NCBI GenBank assembly: GCA_041946825.1
Contig: JBHGBD010000025.1
Span: 6,459-70,458 of the forward strand
Direction of reading: 5' to 3'
Length of the DNA stretch: 64,000 bases
DNA from: CAZTHM01 sp041946825
GTDB lineage: Bacteria > Acidobacteriota > Terriglobia > UBA7540
The notes under the pieces are model-generated. The model was not told where the DNA came from. It ran no database searches and worked only from the letters and a program-made list of their open reading frames with translations. Positions within the stretch are counted from its first letter, which is position 1; the number at the start of each line of letters is the position of its first letter. Positions 7,445 through 16,155 of the stretch are shown piece by piece. Both the position numbers and the translations under genes were made by a program.

Positions 7445-8182
7445 ATGACGCAAAGTTCTTTTTCATCTTCCGCGAATTCTCAGTTGCACGTCGCCATCAT
7501 CATGGACGGCAGCGGCCGCTGGGCGGTCAGCCGCGGTCTGCCGCGTGAAGAGGGCCACCGGGCCGGTACGGCCGCCGTGCGCCGCGCCGTCGAGGCCGCT
7601 CGCGTCGCGGGGATCGGAACGCTGACCCTGTTTGCCTTTTCCGGCGACAACTGGCGCCGCCCATCGGCGGAGGTGGCGAACCTGATGCACGTCTTTGAGG
7701 AGTATTTTCGCAGGGACCTCCCGCACTGGCGAGCTACGGGAACGCGGGCGAGCGTGATCGGCCGCCGCGATCGGCTCGGGTACCCACTGCTTGATGCCGT
7801 CGAAGATGCCGAAGCGGAGACTTCGGACGGGCTGGGACTCCATTTGCGCATCGCGCTCGATTATTCCGGGCGCAACTCCATCCTCCAAGCGGCGCGGCAG
7901 CTTCGCAGGAAATGCATCGAACCGACACGGGAACTGTTCGCGCAGTTTCTCGGCGAAGTCTCGAATTCCGGCGGGCCCTCGCCGGATGTTGATCTCCTCA
8001 TTCGCACGGGCGGTGAAAAACGGTTAAGTGATTTCATGCTTTGGGAATGCGCCTACGCGGAAATGATTTTCACTGACCAACTGTGGCCTGACTTCGAGGC
8101 CATCGACCTTGAGGCCGCCCTCGAAGAGTTTCACGGCCGCGACCGCCGCTTCGGACGCATCGCCGAGTCAGTCATAAGTTAG
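7445..8182 (+). CDS. uppS: cis-Prenyltransferase (undecaprenyl diphosphate synthase family), divergent
   Basis: The 245-residue protein matches UppS along its length: IIMDG near residue 20, EGHRAGTAAVRRAVEAAR, the LTLFAFS segment, GRRDRL, LRIALDYSGRN, and the C-terminal DLLIRTGGEKRLSDFMLWECAYAEMIFTDQLWPDF and RDRRFGR. UppS condenses isopentenyl diphosphate onto farnesyl diphosphate to make the C55 carrier for cell-wall synthesis. Two signatures deviate: DGNGRW reads DGSGRW and SSENW reads SGDNW. It lies alone, not beside cdsA or frr, so it may be a second, specialised prenyltransferase rather than the housekeeping enzyme. Confidence 0.85.
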   Translation: MTQSSFSSSANSQLHVAIIMDGSGRWAVSRGLPREEGHRAGTAAVRRAVEAARVAGIGTLTLFAFSGDNWRRPSAEVANLMHVFEEYFRRDLPHWRATGTRASVIGRRDRLGYPLLDAVEDAEAETSDGLGLHLRIALDYSGRNSILQAARQLRRKCIEPTRELFAQFLGEVSNSGGPSPDVDLLIRTGGEKRLSDFMLWECAYAEMIFTDQLWPDFEAIDLEAALEEFHGRDRRFGRIAESVIS

Positions 8183-8214
8183 ATAACACAACTGCTCTCG
8201 CCTTGGAGTCACAA

Positions 8215-9714
8215 GTGACAGACGAAAAGAATAGCGTCGGTCTACGCATTCTGGCCATTGCGCTCGTCCTTGGTTTGCTCGGTGACAGCCTGCTGAGAGC
8301 CACGCCGTGGGGAATCAACCTCGCGCTGTGGATCCTCATGCTTGGCGCGTTCGTCGCGGTGCTGGGCCGGCGAAGCCGCGCCCTCCAAGGCAGCGGCTGC
8401 TGGCTCCTACTTCCCGTGCTGCTAGGCGCAGTCGCGATTCCCTGGCGCGATTCGCTGACGCTCAATCTCCTGAGCGTTCTTGCGATTCTCGTGGCGCTTG
8501 CGCTGATCGTCCTCCGCGCGCAGGGCGGAAAGATTCTGGCCGCCTACCTTGCCGACTACATCGTGGGCGGAATTATCGCCTGGCTGAATGCGGTTCTGGG
8601 CGCCTTTCGCCTGCTCATCGGCGACCTGCCGTGGAGACGGATGACCACCGGGACGGCTTCGAGTCGCACCCTGGCCGTAATGAGCGGCTTCGTGCTTGCC
8701 CTGCCTCTGCTCCTGGTATTCGGAGGCCTCCTGATGTCGGCCGACGCTGTCTTCTCGGCCGCGGTCAGGAAGGTCTTAGATATTGATTTTGCCAGCTTTG
8801 TATCTCACATGTTTCTCACGGCCTTCTTCGCCTGGATCGCGGGCGGCTATTTGCGCGGGATGGTTCTGGGAAGGGAATACGAATACACCTCGTGGGCGCG
8901 CCGCCAGTGGTTTTCGCTGGGGATTGTCGAGATTGGCATCGTGCTGGGTCTGCTCAATCTTCTGTTCTTATCCTTCATCATCGTCCAGTTCCGCTATTTC
9001 TTCGGAGGCACTGCTTCCATCACCTTGACGCCCGGCTTGACTTACTCGGAGTACGCGCGACGAGGGTTTTTCGAACTGGTCATGGTGGCAGCTCTGGTGC
9101 TGCCGCTCCTGCTGCTTGCGCATTGGCTGGTGGATAAGGAGAAACCCGCGAACGAGCGGATCTTTCGTGTGCTCGCGGGAACGCAGATCGTGTTTCTCTT
9201 CGTCATCATGGCCTCGGCCTTTCAACGCATGCGGCTCTACCAGCGTGAATACGGCTGGACCGAACAGCGCCTCTACCCCACGGCCTTCATGGGCTGGCTG
9301 GCGGTGGTGTTCATCTGGTTTGCGCTGACGGTGCTGCGCGGGCGGCGGCAATACTTTGTCTTTGGGGCCATGGTGGCGGGATTTCTCCTGATTGCCGCCC
9401 TGCACGTCCTGAATCCCGACGCCCTCATCGCGCGGGTCAATCTCGCTCGCGCCCAGGAAGGAAAACGCTTTGACGCGTGGTACGCCGGGGCGCTGAGTGG
9501 AGATGCTCTGCCGACGCTTGTGGCGGCGATACCAGGCCTGGGCCAGCAAGACCGCTGCCTACTTGCCACACGAATCCTTGACCGTTGGTCACGGAGCGAA
9601 CCTCCTGACTGGCGAACCTGGAATTATGCCCGCTCTCGAGCGCTCGAAACCGTGCAACAAAACTTGTTGCAACTTCGTTCGATAGCCTGTCCGGCTGGAA
9701 ATCGGAATGACTGA
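8215..9714 (+). CDS. Polytopic membrane protein, DUF4173/DUF4153-like
   Basis: The GTG at 8215 has GGAG six bases upstream and gives 499 residues with about a dozen hydrophobic segments. The central motifs YFFGG, TLTPGLTYSEYARRGFFELVMVAAL and LYQREYGWTEQRLYPTAFMGWLA are those of DUF4173 proteins, a family of bacterial inner-membrane proteins without defined function. The last ~110 residues (NPDALIARVNLARAQEGKRFDAWYAGALSGDALPTLVAAI) are soluble and conserved in the same family. It follows uppS by 32 bases and may be cotranscribed. Confidence 0.8.
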   Translation: MTDEKNSVGLRILAIALVLGLLGDSLLRATPWGINLALWILMLGAFVAVLGRRSRALQGSGCWLLLPVLLGAVAIPWRDSLTLNLLSVLAILVALALIVLRAQGGKILAAYLADYIVGGIIAWLNAVLGAFRLLIGDLPWRRMTTGTASSRTLAVMSGFVLALPLLLVFGGLLMSADAVFSAAVRKVLDIDFASFVSHMFLTAFFAWIAGGYLRGMVLGREYEYTSWARRQWFSLGIVEIGIVLGLLNLLFLSFIIVQFRYFFGGTASITLTPGLTYSEYARRGFFELVMVAALVLPLLLLAHWLVDKEKPANERIFRVLAGTQIVFLFVIMASAFQRMRLYQREYGWTEQRLYPTAFMGWLAVVFIWFALTVLRGRRQYFVFGAMVAGFLLIAALHVLNPDALIARVNLARAQEGKRFDAWYAGALSGDALPTLVAAIPGLGQQDRCLLATRILDRWSRSEPPDWRTWNYARSRALETVQQNLLQLRSIACPAGNRND

Positions 9715-9745
9715 CAGGGGGAGCTGCCTTGGGGGAGAAGAGCCT

Positions 9746-9958
9746 CTAAGATTTCCGGGGCCAATAGAGGTAGGTATAGATCGCTCCGATGACGGTCAGG
9801 ATCGCGCCCCACCAGATGGCGGGGTGAAGATTCGAGAGCACGGTGGCAGGAGGATTCGAGAACTCGATGATGCCGGTGGCGGTGATCAGCACACCGTAGA
9901 TGAGCAGCAGAACACCCACGAAAAACCAGACGGGAATGATGTGGTGGTCTTGGGACAT
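9746..9958 (-). CDS. Small two-span membrane protein
   Basis: This 70-residue protein has two transmembrane helices (VWFFVGVLLLIYGVLITATGI and IWWGAILTVIGAIYTYLYW) separated by a short loop with NPPATVLSNLHPA and ends in PRKS. Such proteins are frequent next to sodium/solute symporters in acidobacteria, and here the gene lies downstream of the symporter on the same strand, separated by a repeat hairpin. Its function is unknown; an accessory role to the transporter is only a guess. Confidence 0.7.
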   Translation of the reverse strand: MSQDHHIIPVWFFVGVLLLIYGVLITATGIIEFSNPPATVLSNLHPAIWWGAILTVIGAIYTYLYWPRKS

Positions 9959-9992
9959 TGTCGGAACCTCGCGTGAACTCTCAAGTCAACTC

Positions 9993-10064
9993 AGAGTCGA
10001 AAGGCGAAAGTTGAAAGTCCAAAGTGAACCTTGTACTTTCGACATTGAACTTTCAACTTTCAAC
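9993..10064. repeat. Heptamer array folded as a hairpin (AAAGTTG type)
   Basis: The left arm reads as 7-nt units AGAGTCG, AAAGGCG, AAAGTTG, AAAGTCC, AAAGTGA; the right arm is their inverted counterpart (complement of GTTGAAA, GTTGAAA, GTTCAAT, GTCGAAA). It lies between the symporter stop and the small membrane protein start and could form a long stem in RNA, possibly limiting read-through. Confidence 0.75.
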
Positions 10065-10072
10065 CCGCTCCC

Positions 10073-11803
10073 TTACCAAAAGATCCACTGCAAAACCAAA
10101 AACGCCGCGGCGGAAAGCGCGCCCCAGAAGACGGGCCGTTTCCACAGCGGCAGATGCCCTTCGCTGGGCAATTCGGTGCAACCGTACACGAGCCCCGTCA
10201 GTTCTTCCACGGGCTTGGGTTTCGTCAGCAGACTGACTACGACCGTGACGATCACGCAAATTGACCACGACCATAGCGCGCGGTACATGTTCTCCGCCAT
10301 GTCCTTGGCGTGCGAAGAGAGCGCGATGTAGGAGAGCATGCTGTGGTCGGCTTTCACCAGCGCCCACATGCCGATCGACGAAAGCGTTCCAGCCAGCAAT
10401 CCCCAGAATCCGCCCGCGGGCGTGGCGCGTTTCCACAGCATGCCGAGCAAGACGGTGCCAAACAGCGGCGCGATGAAAAAGCTGAAGAGCGCCTGGACGT
10501 AGTCCATGATGCTCTTGAATTCCATCACCAGGTAGGCCGTGCCGATGCTCACCAGGACGCCGAGAATCGTGCACCAGCGCCCCATCGAAACGTAGTGTGC
10601 GTCCGTTGCCGCTTTGCGGATGAACGGCCGGTAGATGTCGTACGTCCAAACCGTGGCGAAGGCGCTGACGTTTCCGGCCATCCCCGACATGAAACCGGCA
10701 ATCAGCGCCGTGATGCCGAGGCCCAGCAAACCCGGCCCGCAGTACCGCGCCAGCATCAGCGGCAGTACCTCGTTGTAACTGTGCCCACCCGCCTGCACGG
10801 CGCTTTCCGGAACCAGGTTAAAAGGCAGCAGGCCAAGCCCCAGAAGGCCCGGCAGGATGACGATGAACGGCACGGCCATCTTGAAGAACGAGCCGATGAT
10901 GGGCGCGAGCTTGGCGGCGCGAATATCCTTCGCGGCAATGACGCGCTGCACCACAAGAAAATCCGTCGTCCAGTACCCGAATGAAATCACCCAGCCGAGA
11001 CCGAAAACGATGCCTGTCCAGTGGATGCCCATGGGGTTATCGCTGAACGCGCCCATGGTGCGCCAGAGGTGCGTGTAGTCGCCTTGCGGAAAATTCTGCT
11101 GGATGCGCGCGACCAGGCCGTCCCAGCCGCCGGTCTCGATCAAACCGAGGATTGGGATCAGCAGCGCGCCCAGCCAGATCAAAAAGAATTGCAGCACCTC
11201 GTTGAAGATGGCGGAGAACAAGCCTCCCATGGCGACATAAACCGCCACGGTGATCGACGAGACCCAGATACTGAAGTGGATGTTCCATCCCAGCACAACC
11301 TTCATTACCAGGGCCATTGCGTACATGTTGATGCCCGACATCAAAACCGTCATGAAGGCAAATGAGACGGCGCTCAGCGCGCGGGCGGGTTCGCCGTAGC
11401 GGAGCTGGAGATAGCCGGGAACCGAGTGGGTCTTGGAGATGTAGTAGAACGGCATCATCACCAGACCCAGGAAAATCATGGCGGGAATCGCGCCCACCCA
11501 ATACCAGTGCGTGGCGAGGATGCCGTACTCATAGGCGGAAGCCGCCCAGCCCATCAGTTCCAGCGCGCCGAGGTTGGCGGAAAGAAAGCTCAGGCCCGCC
11601 ACCCACGCCGTCATCTCGCGCCCGGCAAGAAAAAAGTCTTCACCGCTCTTCGTATAGCGCTTCAGGTAGAAGCCGATGCCGAGGACCATCAAGAAGTAGA
11701 TAACGATGATGGCGAGATCGACGGGGCGGAGGAAGATGAGCTTCGAGCCGGTGGGATCTTCCGCGAAAAGCAACCCAAGTGGGGTGTGACTGGCCCAATT
11801 CAT
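10073..11803 (-). CDS. Sodium:solute symporter (SSS family)
   Basis: This 576-residue inner-membrane transporter has 13-14 hydrophobic segments. SSS-family marks are DLAIIVIYFLMVLGIGFYLKR at the start, the SGEDFFLAGREM and SFLSANLGALELMG motifs of TM1-2, and GFMSGMAGNVSAFATVWTYDIYRPFIRK in the later core, which contains the sodium-site region. Members import sugars, inositol, amino acids or organic acids with Na+. It is the third gene of a minus-strand set with ribulokinase and ribulose-5-phosphate 4-epimerase, so the most likely cargo is a pentose or related sugar. Confidence 0.9.
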   Translation of the reverse strand: MNWASHTPLGLLFAEDPTGSKLIFLRPVDLAIIVIYFLMVLGIGFYLKRYTKSGEDFFLAGREMTAWVAGLSFLSANLGALELMGWAASAYEYGILATHWYWVGAIPAMIFLGLVMMPFYYISKTHSVPGYLQLRYGEPARALSAVSFAFMTVLMSGINMYAMALVMKVVLGWNIHFSIWVSSITVAVYVAMGGLFSAIFNEVLQFFLIWLGALLIPILGLIETGGWDGLVARIQQNFPQGDYTHLWRTMGAFSDNPMGIHWTGIVFGLGWVISFGYWTTDFLVVQRVIAAKDIRAAKLAPIIGSFFKMAVPFIVILPGLLGLGLLPFNLVPESAVQAGGHSYNEVLPLMLARYCGPGLLGLGITALIAGFMSGMAGNVSAFATVWTYDIYRPFIRKAATDAHYVSMGRWCTILGVLVSIGTAYLVMEFKSIMDYVQALFSFFIAPLFGTVLLGMLWKRATPAGGFWGLLAGTLSSIGMWALVKADHSMLSYIALSSHAKDMAENMYRALWSWSICVIVTVVVSLLTKPKPVEELTGLVYGCTELPSEGHLPLWKRPVFWGALSAAAFLVLQWIFW

Positions 11804-11842
11804 GGTGAGTCCTTAAATCGAATTGTACGCGCAACGCGACGA

Positions 11843-11910
11843 GAAATTGGAAACTGGAAAATGGAAAGTGGCCGGTTATCGAGTTTCCAATTTCGATCTT
11901 CGAGTTTCGT
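11843..11910. repeat. Heptamer array folded as a hairpin (AAACTGG type)
   Basis: Left arm units AAATTGG, AAACTGG, AAAATGG and AAAGTGG are followed by an inverted arm (GAGTTTCCAATTTCGATC...) whose complement reads CGAAACT, CGAAGAT, CGAAATT, GGAAACT. It fills nearly all the space between the epimerase stop and the symporter start. Confidence 0.7.
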
Positions 11911-11912
11911 CT

Positions 11913-12575
11913 TCATCGTTTTCTGTTCTGGCCGTACGTCGAGTGGTAGCGGTCCCACCACTTCTTCACTTCCTCGGGCGGAATCCGCGGGGGCTCGCCG
12001 CCGAGCAGCAGAGCGAGGTGCACAGTCTTGGCCACGTCTTCGAGCATGACCGCCGCCTTAAGCGCCTCGCGCGGATTCGGCCCCCACGAAAATGTTCCGT
12101 GCTGGCCAAGCAGAATCGAGGGGGCGCGAGTCCTGTGTTTCAGAATCAATTCGCCGATGTGGTCTCCCAGGTTGTCCACATAGGGCGCGCACGGAATGTC
12201 TTCGCCGAACTCGTCAGCAATGGCGGTGAGGCAAACGGGAATGGGTTTTCCCAGCAGCGCGAAGCTGGTCGCGTAGTTCGAGTGCGTGTGAATCACTCCG
12301 CCGATTTCCGGGCAGTGCTTGTAGAGGTAAAGATGGTGCGGCCAGTCCACCGACGGCTTGAACTTCCCCTTCACCTTCTTGCCGTTGAGGTCGATGACCA
12401 CCATGTCGGCCGGCCGCATCTTGAGGTAGTCCACCCCGCTCGGCTTGATCAATACCAGACCACGGTGGCGATCGATCCCGCTGGCGTTGCCCGCGTGCTC
12501 GGTGACAAGCCCGGCGCGGTAGATTCCCAGGTTGGCTTCCCAGACTTCGCGGCGAAGTTTGTCGGAGGGAGTCAT
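11913..12575 (-). CDS. araD: L-ribulose-5-phosphate 4-epimerase (class II aldolase family)
   Basis: The 220-residue protein aligns with AraD/UlaF/SgbE: early GNASG (phosphate loop), IKPSGVDY, the zinc-site motif GGVIHTHSNYATSFA with the HTH histidines, the conserved PCAPYVDNLGDHIGE stretch, LLGQHGTFSWG with a third zinc His, and the C-terminal YGQ. It converts L-ribulose 5-phosphate to D-xylulose 5-phosphate. ATG 12575 is preferred to the TTG two codons earlier. It follows the ribulokinase gene on the same strand, separated by a heptamer repeat, so kinase product feeds directly into this enzyme. Confidence 0.92.
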   Translation of the reverse strand: MTPSDKLRREVWEANLGIYRAGLVTEHAGNASGIDRHRGLVLIKPSGVDYLKMRPADMVVIDLNGKKVKGKFKPSVDWPHHLYLYKHCPEIGGVIHTHSNYATSFALLGKPIPVCLTAIADEFGEDIPCAPYVDNLGDHIGELILKHRTRAPSILLGQHGTFSWGPNPREALKAAVMLEDVAKTVHLALLLGGEPPRIPPEEVKKWWDRYHSTYGQNRKR

Positions 12576-12592
12576 GTCCAACCGTCTTCAGC

Positions 12593-12674
12593 CGTCAGTT
12601 CTCAGCCATCAGCTTTCAGTCAGAACCGGTCTGAGCCTGTCTTCCTGATTGCTGAAGGCCGACTACTGATAGCT
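12593..12674. repeat. Heptamer array (CCGTCAG/CTTTCAG type) running into a stop codon
   Basis: Units CCGTCAG, TTCTCAG, CCATCAG, CTTTCAG and an inverted arm with GCTGAAG, GCCGACT, ACTGATA occupy the gap between the kinase and epimerase genes. The right arm extends into the last codons of the ribulokinase gene, whose C-terminal SYQ and TAG stop lie within the repeat. Confidence 0.65.
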
Positions 12675-14336
12675 TCTTCTCATCTCTTTCAGCCGCTTCA
12701 TTACGTCGTTCGCGCCGCGGCCGAAGTAATCATGCAACAACTGGTATTCTTTGAACAGGCGATTATAAACTTCATGCCGCGCGGCGTCGGGCTTGTAGGT
12801 CAACTTTTGAACCCGCGCCATGCGCTTCGCGGCGTCGAAAATTGAATCGAAGCCGCCCGCCGCCGCTCCTGATGCCACCGCGCCGTGCATCGCCGCGCCC
12901 AGCGCCGAGCAGGTCTGGAGTTGCTGCGCCAGCTTGATCTCGCGCCCTGTCACGTCAGCGTAGATCTGCATGAGCAGGCGATTCCTTTCCGGCAGCCCGC
13001 CGCACGCCACGAGGTTCCTGACTGCGACGCCTTTCGACTCGAATGCCTCGATAATGGTGCGCGTGCCGAACGCCGTGGCCTCGATCAGCGCGCGGTAGAT
13101 TTCCTCGGCGCGCGTGGCGAGCGTCATACCCACGAGCACGCCGCTCAGGTCGACGTCCACGAGGATTGAACGATTGCCGTTCCACCAATCGAGCGCCAAC
13201 AGGCCCGACGCTCCCGGCCGCAGCGCCGCTGCGCGCTTTTCCAGAGCTGCGACAAAGGGAAGCTTCGCCTTGCGCGCTTCGCGGTGGACGTAATCTGGAA
13301 CGCCGTGCTCGAAGAACCAGGCGAAGATATCGCCGACCGCTGACTGGCCTGCTTCGTAGCCCCAGAGGCCCGGCACGATGCCGTCTTCAACCGTCCCGCA
13401 CATGCCCTCGACCATCTGCCGCTCGGTGCCGAGCAGCATGTGGCAGATGGAGGTGCCCATGATCATCACCAGCGATCCCACGTCGGTCACGGTGGTCGCG
13501 GGGACGGCGACGTGCGCATCGACGTTGCCGATCGAAACCGGCGTTCCTTCCTTCAGCCCGGTCTTCTTTGCCCATTCCGCGGTCAGCCCTCCGGCCTTCT
13601 CGCCGAGCGGGTAGAACGTTGTCCCGACTTTTTCCTCGATCACGTTTTCCATTCGCGGGTGGAGCGCGCGGAAGAAATCCCGGGAAGGGAACCCGTTGCC
13701 CTTCACCCACATCGCCTTGTAGCCCGCCGTGCAGGTGTTGCGCTTCTCTTCGCCCGTTAATTGCCAGACGATCCAGTCCGCCGCTTCGATGAAGCGCTCC
13801 GTGGCGTCGTAGACTTCCGGCGCCTCGTCGAGCACCTGGAGGAGCTTGGAGAAGAACCATTCGGAGGAATACTTGCCGCCATAAATACGGATGAACTCCT
13901 CGTCGCGCTCACAGCCGACCTGGTTGATGCGGTTGGCTTGTGGCTGCGCGGCGTGGTGCTTCCAGAGTTTGACCCAGGCGTGAGGTCGCTTGCGGAGTTG
14001 CGGCACGAAGCATAGCGGCGTCCCGTCGTGCTTGGTGGGCATCGGCGACGACGCGGTGAAATCCGTGCCGATTCCTACGACGTCGTCGGCACTGACCTTC
14101 GCCGCCTTCAGCACTTTGGGGACGCCCTTCTCGACCACGAGGAGATAGTCGCGCGGATTCTGCAACGCCCAGTCGGGCTCGAGCTTGGGGCCGCCAGGCA
14201 GGCGCTCGTCGATCACGCCGTCAGGGTAGGGGACGACCGCCGACGCGACCTCTTCGCCGTCACGGACGCGGATCACCACTGCGCGCCCCGACTCGGTTCC
14301 GTAGTCGATTCCCAGCGCGAACTTGTCCTTGGCCAT
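12663..14336 (-). CDS. araB: Ribulokinase (FGGY family)
   Basis: This 557-residue carbohydrate kinase starts MAKDKFALGIDYGTESGRAVV, the phosphate-1 motif of ribulokinases, and has the AraB-type sections GTDFTASSPMP, HAWVKLWKHHAAQPQA, YGGKYSSEWFFSKLLQ, the GNVDAHVAVPATTV/MIMGTSICHM hinge and the C-terminal ACGGLPERNRLLMQIYADVTG adenosine motif. It phosphorylates ribulose at O5 with ATP. ATG 14336 is chosen because GAGG stands seven bases before it; the ATG at 14348 lacks this. No arabinose isomerase is adjacent, so the source of ribulose is elsewhere or another pathway feeds it. Confidence 0.92.
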   Translation of the reverse strand: MAKDKFALGIDYGTESGRAVVIRVRDGEEVASAVVPYPDGVIDERLPGGPKLEPDWALQNPRDYLLVVEKGVPKVLKAAKVSADDVVGIGTDFTASSPMPTKHDGTPLCFVPQLRKRPHAWVKLWKHHAAQPQANRINQVGCERDEEFIRIYGGKYSSEWFFSKLLQVLDEAPEVYDATERFIEAADWIVWQLTGEEKRNTCTAGYKAMWVKGNGFPSRDFFRALHPRMENVIEEKVGTTFYPLGEKAGGLTAEWAKKTGLKEGTPVSIGNVDAHVAVPATTVTDVGSLVMIMGTSICHMLLGTERQMVEGMCGTVEDGIVPGLWGYEAGQSAVGDIFAWFFEHGVPDYVHREARKAKLPFVAALEKRAAALRPGASGLLALDWWNGNRSILVDVDLSGVLVGMTLATRAEEIYRALIEATAFGTRTIIEAFESKGVAVRNLVACGGLPERNRLLMQIYADVTGREIKLAQQLQTCSALGAAMHGAVASGAAAGGFDSIFDAAKRMARVQKLTYKPDAARHEVYNRLFKEYQLLHDYFGRGANDVMKRLKEMRRSYQ

Positions 14337-14436
14337 GGTTGACCTCATCTGAATTCGCGAGCGGCCTTCGGGCGCGTTGCCGGTTCTTCAGAGGCGCGCA
14401 GAAGTATACCTCGCTTGCGCCCGCACGGCGCTTGCA

Positions 14437-14450
14437 TGTAAGCGCTTACG
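14437..14450. promoter_or_regulatory. LacI/CcpA-family operator palindrome
   Basis: TGTAAGCGCTTACG holds the perfect 12-base palindrome GTAAGCGCTTAC with the central CG of LacI-family operators and differs from the cre consensus at only the last base. It overlaps the -10 element of the ribulokinase promoter, the position expected for a repressor. No LacI-family gene is in the window. Confidence 0.65.
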
Positions 14451-14476
14451 CTAAAGGATTCCCACGCCCTTGTCAA
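14448..14476 (-). promoter_or_regulatory. Promoter of the ribulokinase operon
   Basis: On the minus strand TTGACA (14476-14471) is followed after 17 bases by TAGCGT (14453-14448). The predicted start lies near 14441, about 105 bases before the ribulokinase ATG, inside the operator palindrome. Confidence 0.6.
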
Positions 14477-14589
14477 GCGACTTCTCCGCGCCTCACCGCC
14501 CTCGCCCCCAGTTCGCAAATTCATCATCAGTCATCCGTCGCCGGTGCTAGAATCCCGCACGCACGCTTCGCATACCAAGGAGGACTCAT

Positions 14590-15927
14590 ATGTCTGAAAA
14601 GCCAATCACCCGGCGGGAGTTTCTGGGGCGGGCCGCGGCCGGTGCCGCCGTGGCGGGCGCCGCCTGCAGCGTCGTCCCGAGCACCACGTCGGTTTCCGCC
14701 GCTGAGAAGGTCACGGTGGGAATTGTCGGCGCGGGCATCCGCGGCCTGGAGTTGATGCAGGCCGTCCTGAACGTCGGCGGGAACGTCGCCATCGTCTGCG
14801 ACCTCTACGACGGCCACTTCCGGCGCGCACAGGAAATTCAGGCCAACACGCCGACCACTCGCGAGTACCGCGAAGTGCTCGACCGCAAGGACGTCGATGT
14901 GGTGGTCGTCGCGACGTCCGACCACTGGCACGCGCCGGTCGCCATCGCCGCCATGCAGGCCGGCAAGGACGTCTACTGCGAGAAGCCGATGACCCACACC
15001 ATCCCCGAGGCGCTGGAGATGGCGAAGGTCTCCAAGCAAACCGGGCGATTGGTGCAGGTGGGCAGCCAGAGCCTGAGCATGACCTCCACGCAGAAGGCCC
15101 GCGAGCTTGTGCAAGGCGGGCAGATTGGAACCGTGTACTCGGTGCAGGCTTCGATCTACCGGCCAAGCGCCATTGGCGCGTGGCGCTATCCCGTGCCGCC
15201 CGACGCCTCGCCGCAAACCGTCGATTGGGAACGATACCTCGGCAACGCGCCCAAGCGGCCCTTCGATGCCCAGCGCTTCTTCCAGTTCCGCAACTGGTGG
15301 GACTACGGCACGGGCATCGCCGGCGACGAGTACGTCCACCTGCTCTCGCGCGTGCACTACGTGCTGGGCGTTCAGTACCCGCTCAGCGCCATCGCTCAGG
15401 GCGGGATCTACAAGTGGACCGGCGACCGCGACGTCCCCGACATTCACAACACCTTCTACGACTACGGCAAGTTCCAGGCCGTCGTGCTGGCGAACCTGGT
15501 TTCGAACTGGGACCCCGGCGAGATCGTGCGTTTCTACGGCGACAAGGGCACGGTCGAACTCACCGAGTGGTCGGCGAATCTCGTTCCCTACAACCCCGTC
15601 GAGGATTACAACTACCCGCTGGAAAGCTGGCCAAAAGATCTGAAGGACAAGTTCATTGAAGAACACAAGAATGATCCGCTGGCCGATGTGGGCACCGCCG
15701 GGAAGCAGCCCAAGCGCAAGCGCGAGAGCTTCCCGCAGAAGGCCGAGGGAACCGAGGACCATTTCCGCAATCTCTTCGAGTGCGTCAAGACGCGGAAGCA
15801 GCCCGTCGAGCACGTGGAGTTCGGCTGCGGCACGGCGGTCGCCTGCCACATGGCCAACATCTCCTACCGGGAGAAAAAGCGGGTCTTCTGGGACGCGGAG
15901 AAATTGGAGCTGAAGATGGGAGCCTGA
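14590..15927 (+). CDS. Gfo/Idh/MocA-family oxidoreductase with Tat leader
   Basis: This 445-residue protein begins with a twin-arginine leader (TRREFLGRAAAGAAVAGAA), then a Rossmann fold (VTVGIVGAGIRGLELMQA) and the family's CEKPMTHTIPEALEM motif with catalytic-region Lys in EKP. The C-terminal beta-sheet domain includes WWDYGTGIAGDEYVHLL, in which the acidic and His residues fit the active site. Such exported enzymes oxidise or epimerise sugars or cyclitols with tightly bound NAD(P), or cleave glycosides. AAGGAGG sits ten bases before ATG 14590. It is divergent from the ribulokinase operon and could share the LacI-type operator. Confidence 0.9.
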   Translation: MSEKPITRREFLGRAAAGAAVAGAACSVVPSTTSVSAAEKVTVGIVGAGIRGLELMQAVLNVGGNVAIVCDLYDGHFRRAQEIQANTPTTREYREVLDRKDVDVVVVATSDHWHAPVAIAAMQAGKDVYCEKPMTHTIPEALEMAKVSKQTGRLVQVGSQSLSMTSTQKARELVQGGQIGTVYSVQASIYRPSAIGAWRYPVPPDASPQTVDWERYLGNAPKRPFDAQRFFQFRNWWDYGTGIAGDEYVHLLSRVHYVLGVQYPLSAIAQGGIYKWTGDRDVPDIHNTFYDYGKFQAVVLANLVSNWDPGEIVRFYGDKGTVELTEWSANLVPYNPVEDYNYPLESWPKDLKDKFIEEHKNDPLADVGTAGKQPKRKRESFPQKAEGTEDHFRNLFECVKTRKQPVEHVEFGCGTAVACHMANISYREKKRVFWDAEKLELKMGA

Positions 15928-16025
15928 TCCCCTCCTGAGAATAGGCTAGACAGTCGGTAGTTGGTCGGACGGATTCGCTGCGACGGCGGGGCGGTTAACG
16001 GCCCTTTGCTTTGCGCATATCCTGA

Positions 16026-16155
16026 TAAGTAGTTGAAAACGAACAACTAATCAGCTTTGTAGAAGAATTAAACATTTGTTGATTCTAAATGGCTTGTCAG
16101 CTTTGGGTCGAATTTCAAAAAATTAAGTTATTGAATCTAAACCACTAGTCAGCTT
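16026..16155. repeat. AT-rich imperfect tandem repeat (46-52 bp period)
   Basis: TCAGCTT recurs at 16051, 16097 and 16149, each preceded by a related AT-rich block: AAGTagTTGAA...ACAACTAa, AATTAA...TTG.TTCTAAA...CTTG and AATTAAgtTATTGAA...ACTAG. Two and a half diverged units of about 46 and 52 bases can be aligned. The block is far lower in GC than its surroundings. Confidence 0.6.

Noticed and set aside
14527..15849. Long open frame (440 codons) on the minus strand opposite the Gfo/Idh/MocA gene
   Set aside because: It is a shadow of a well-recognised gene in GC-rich DNA, has no ribosome binding site and its composition (Arg/Val/Ala/His-rich) follows the other strand's codons.
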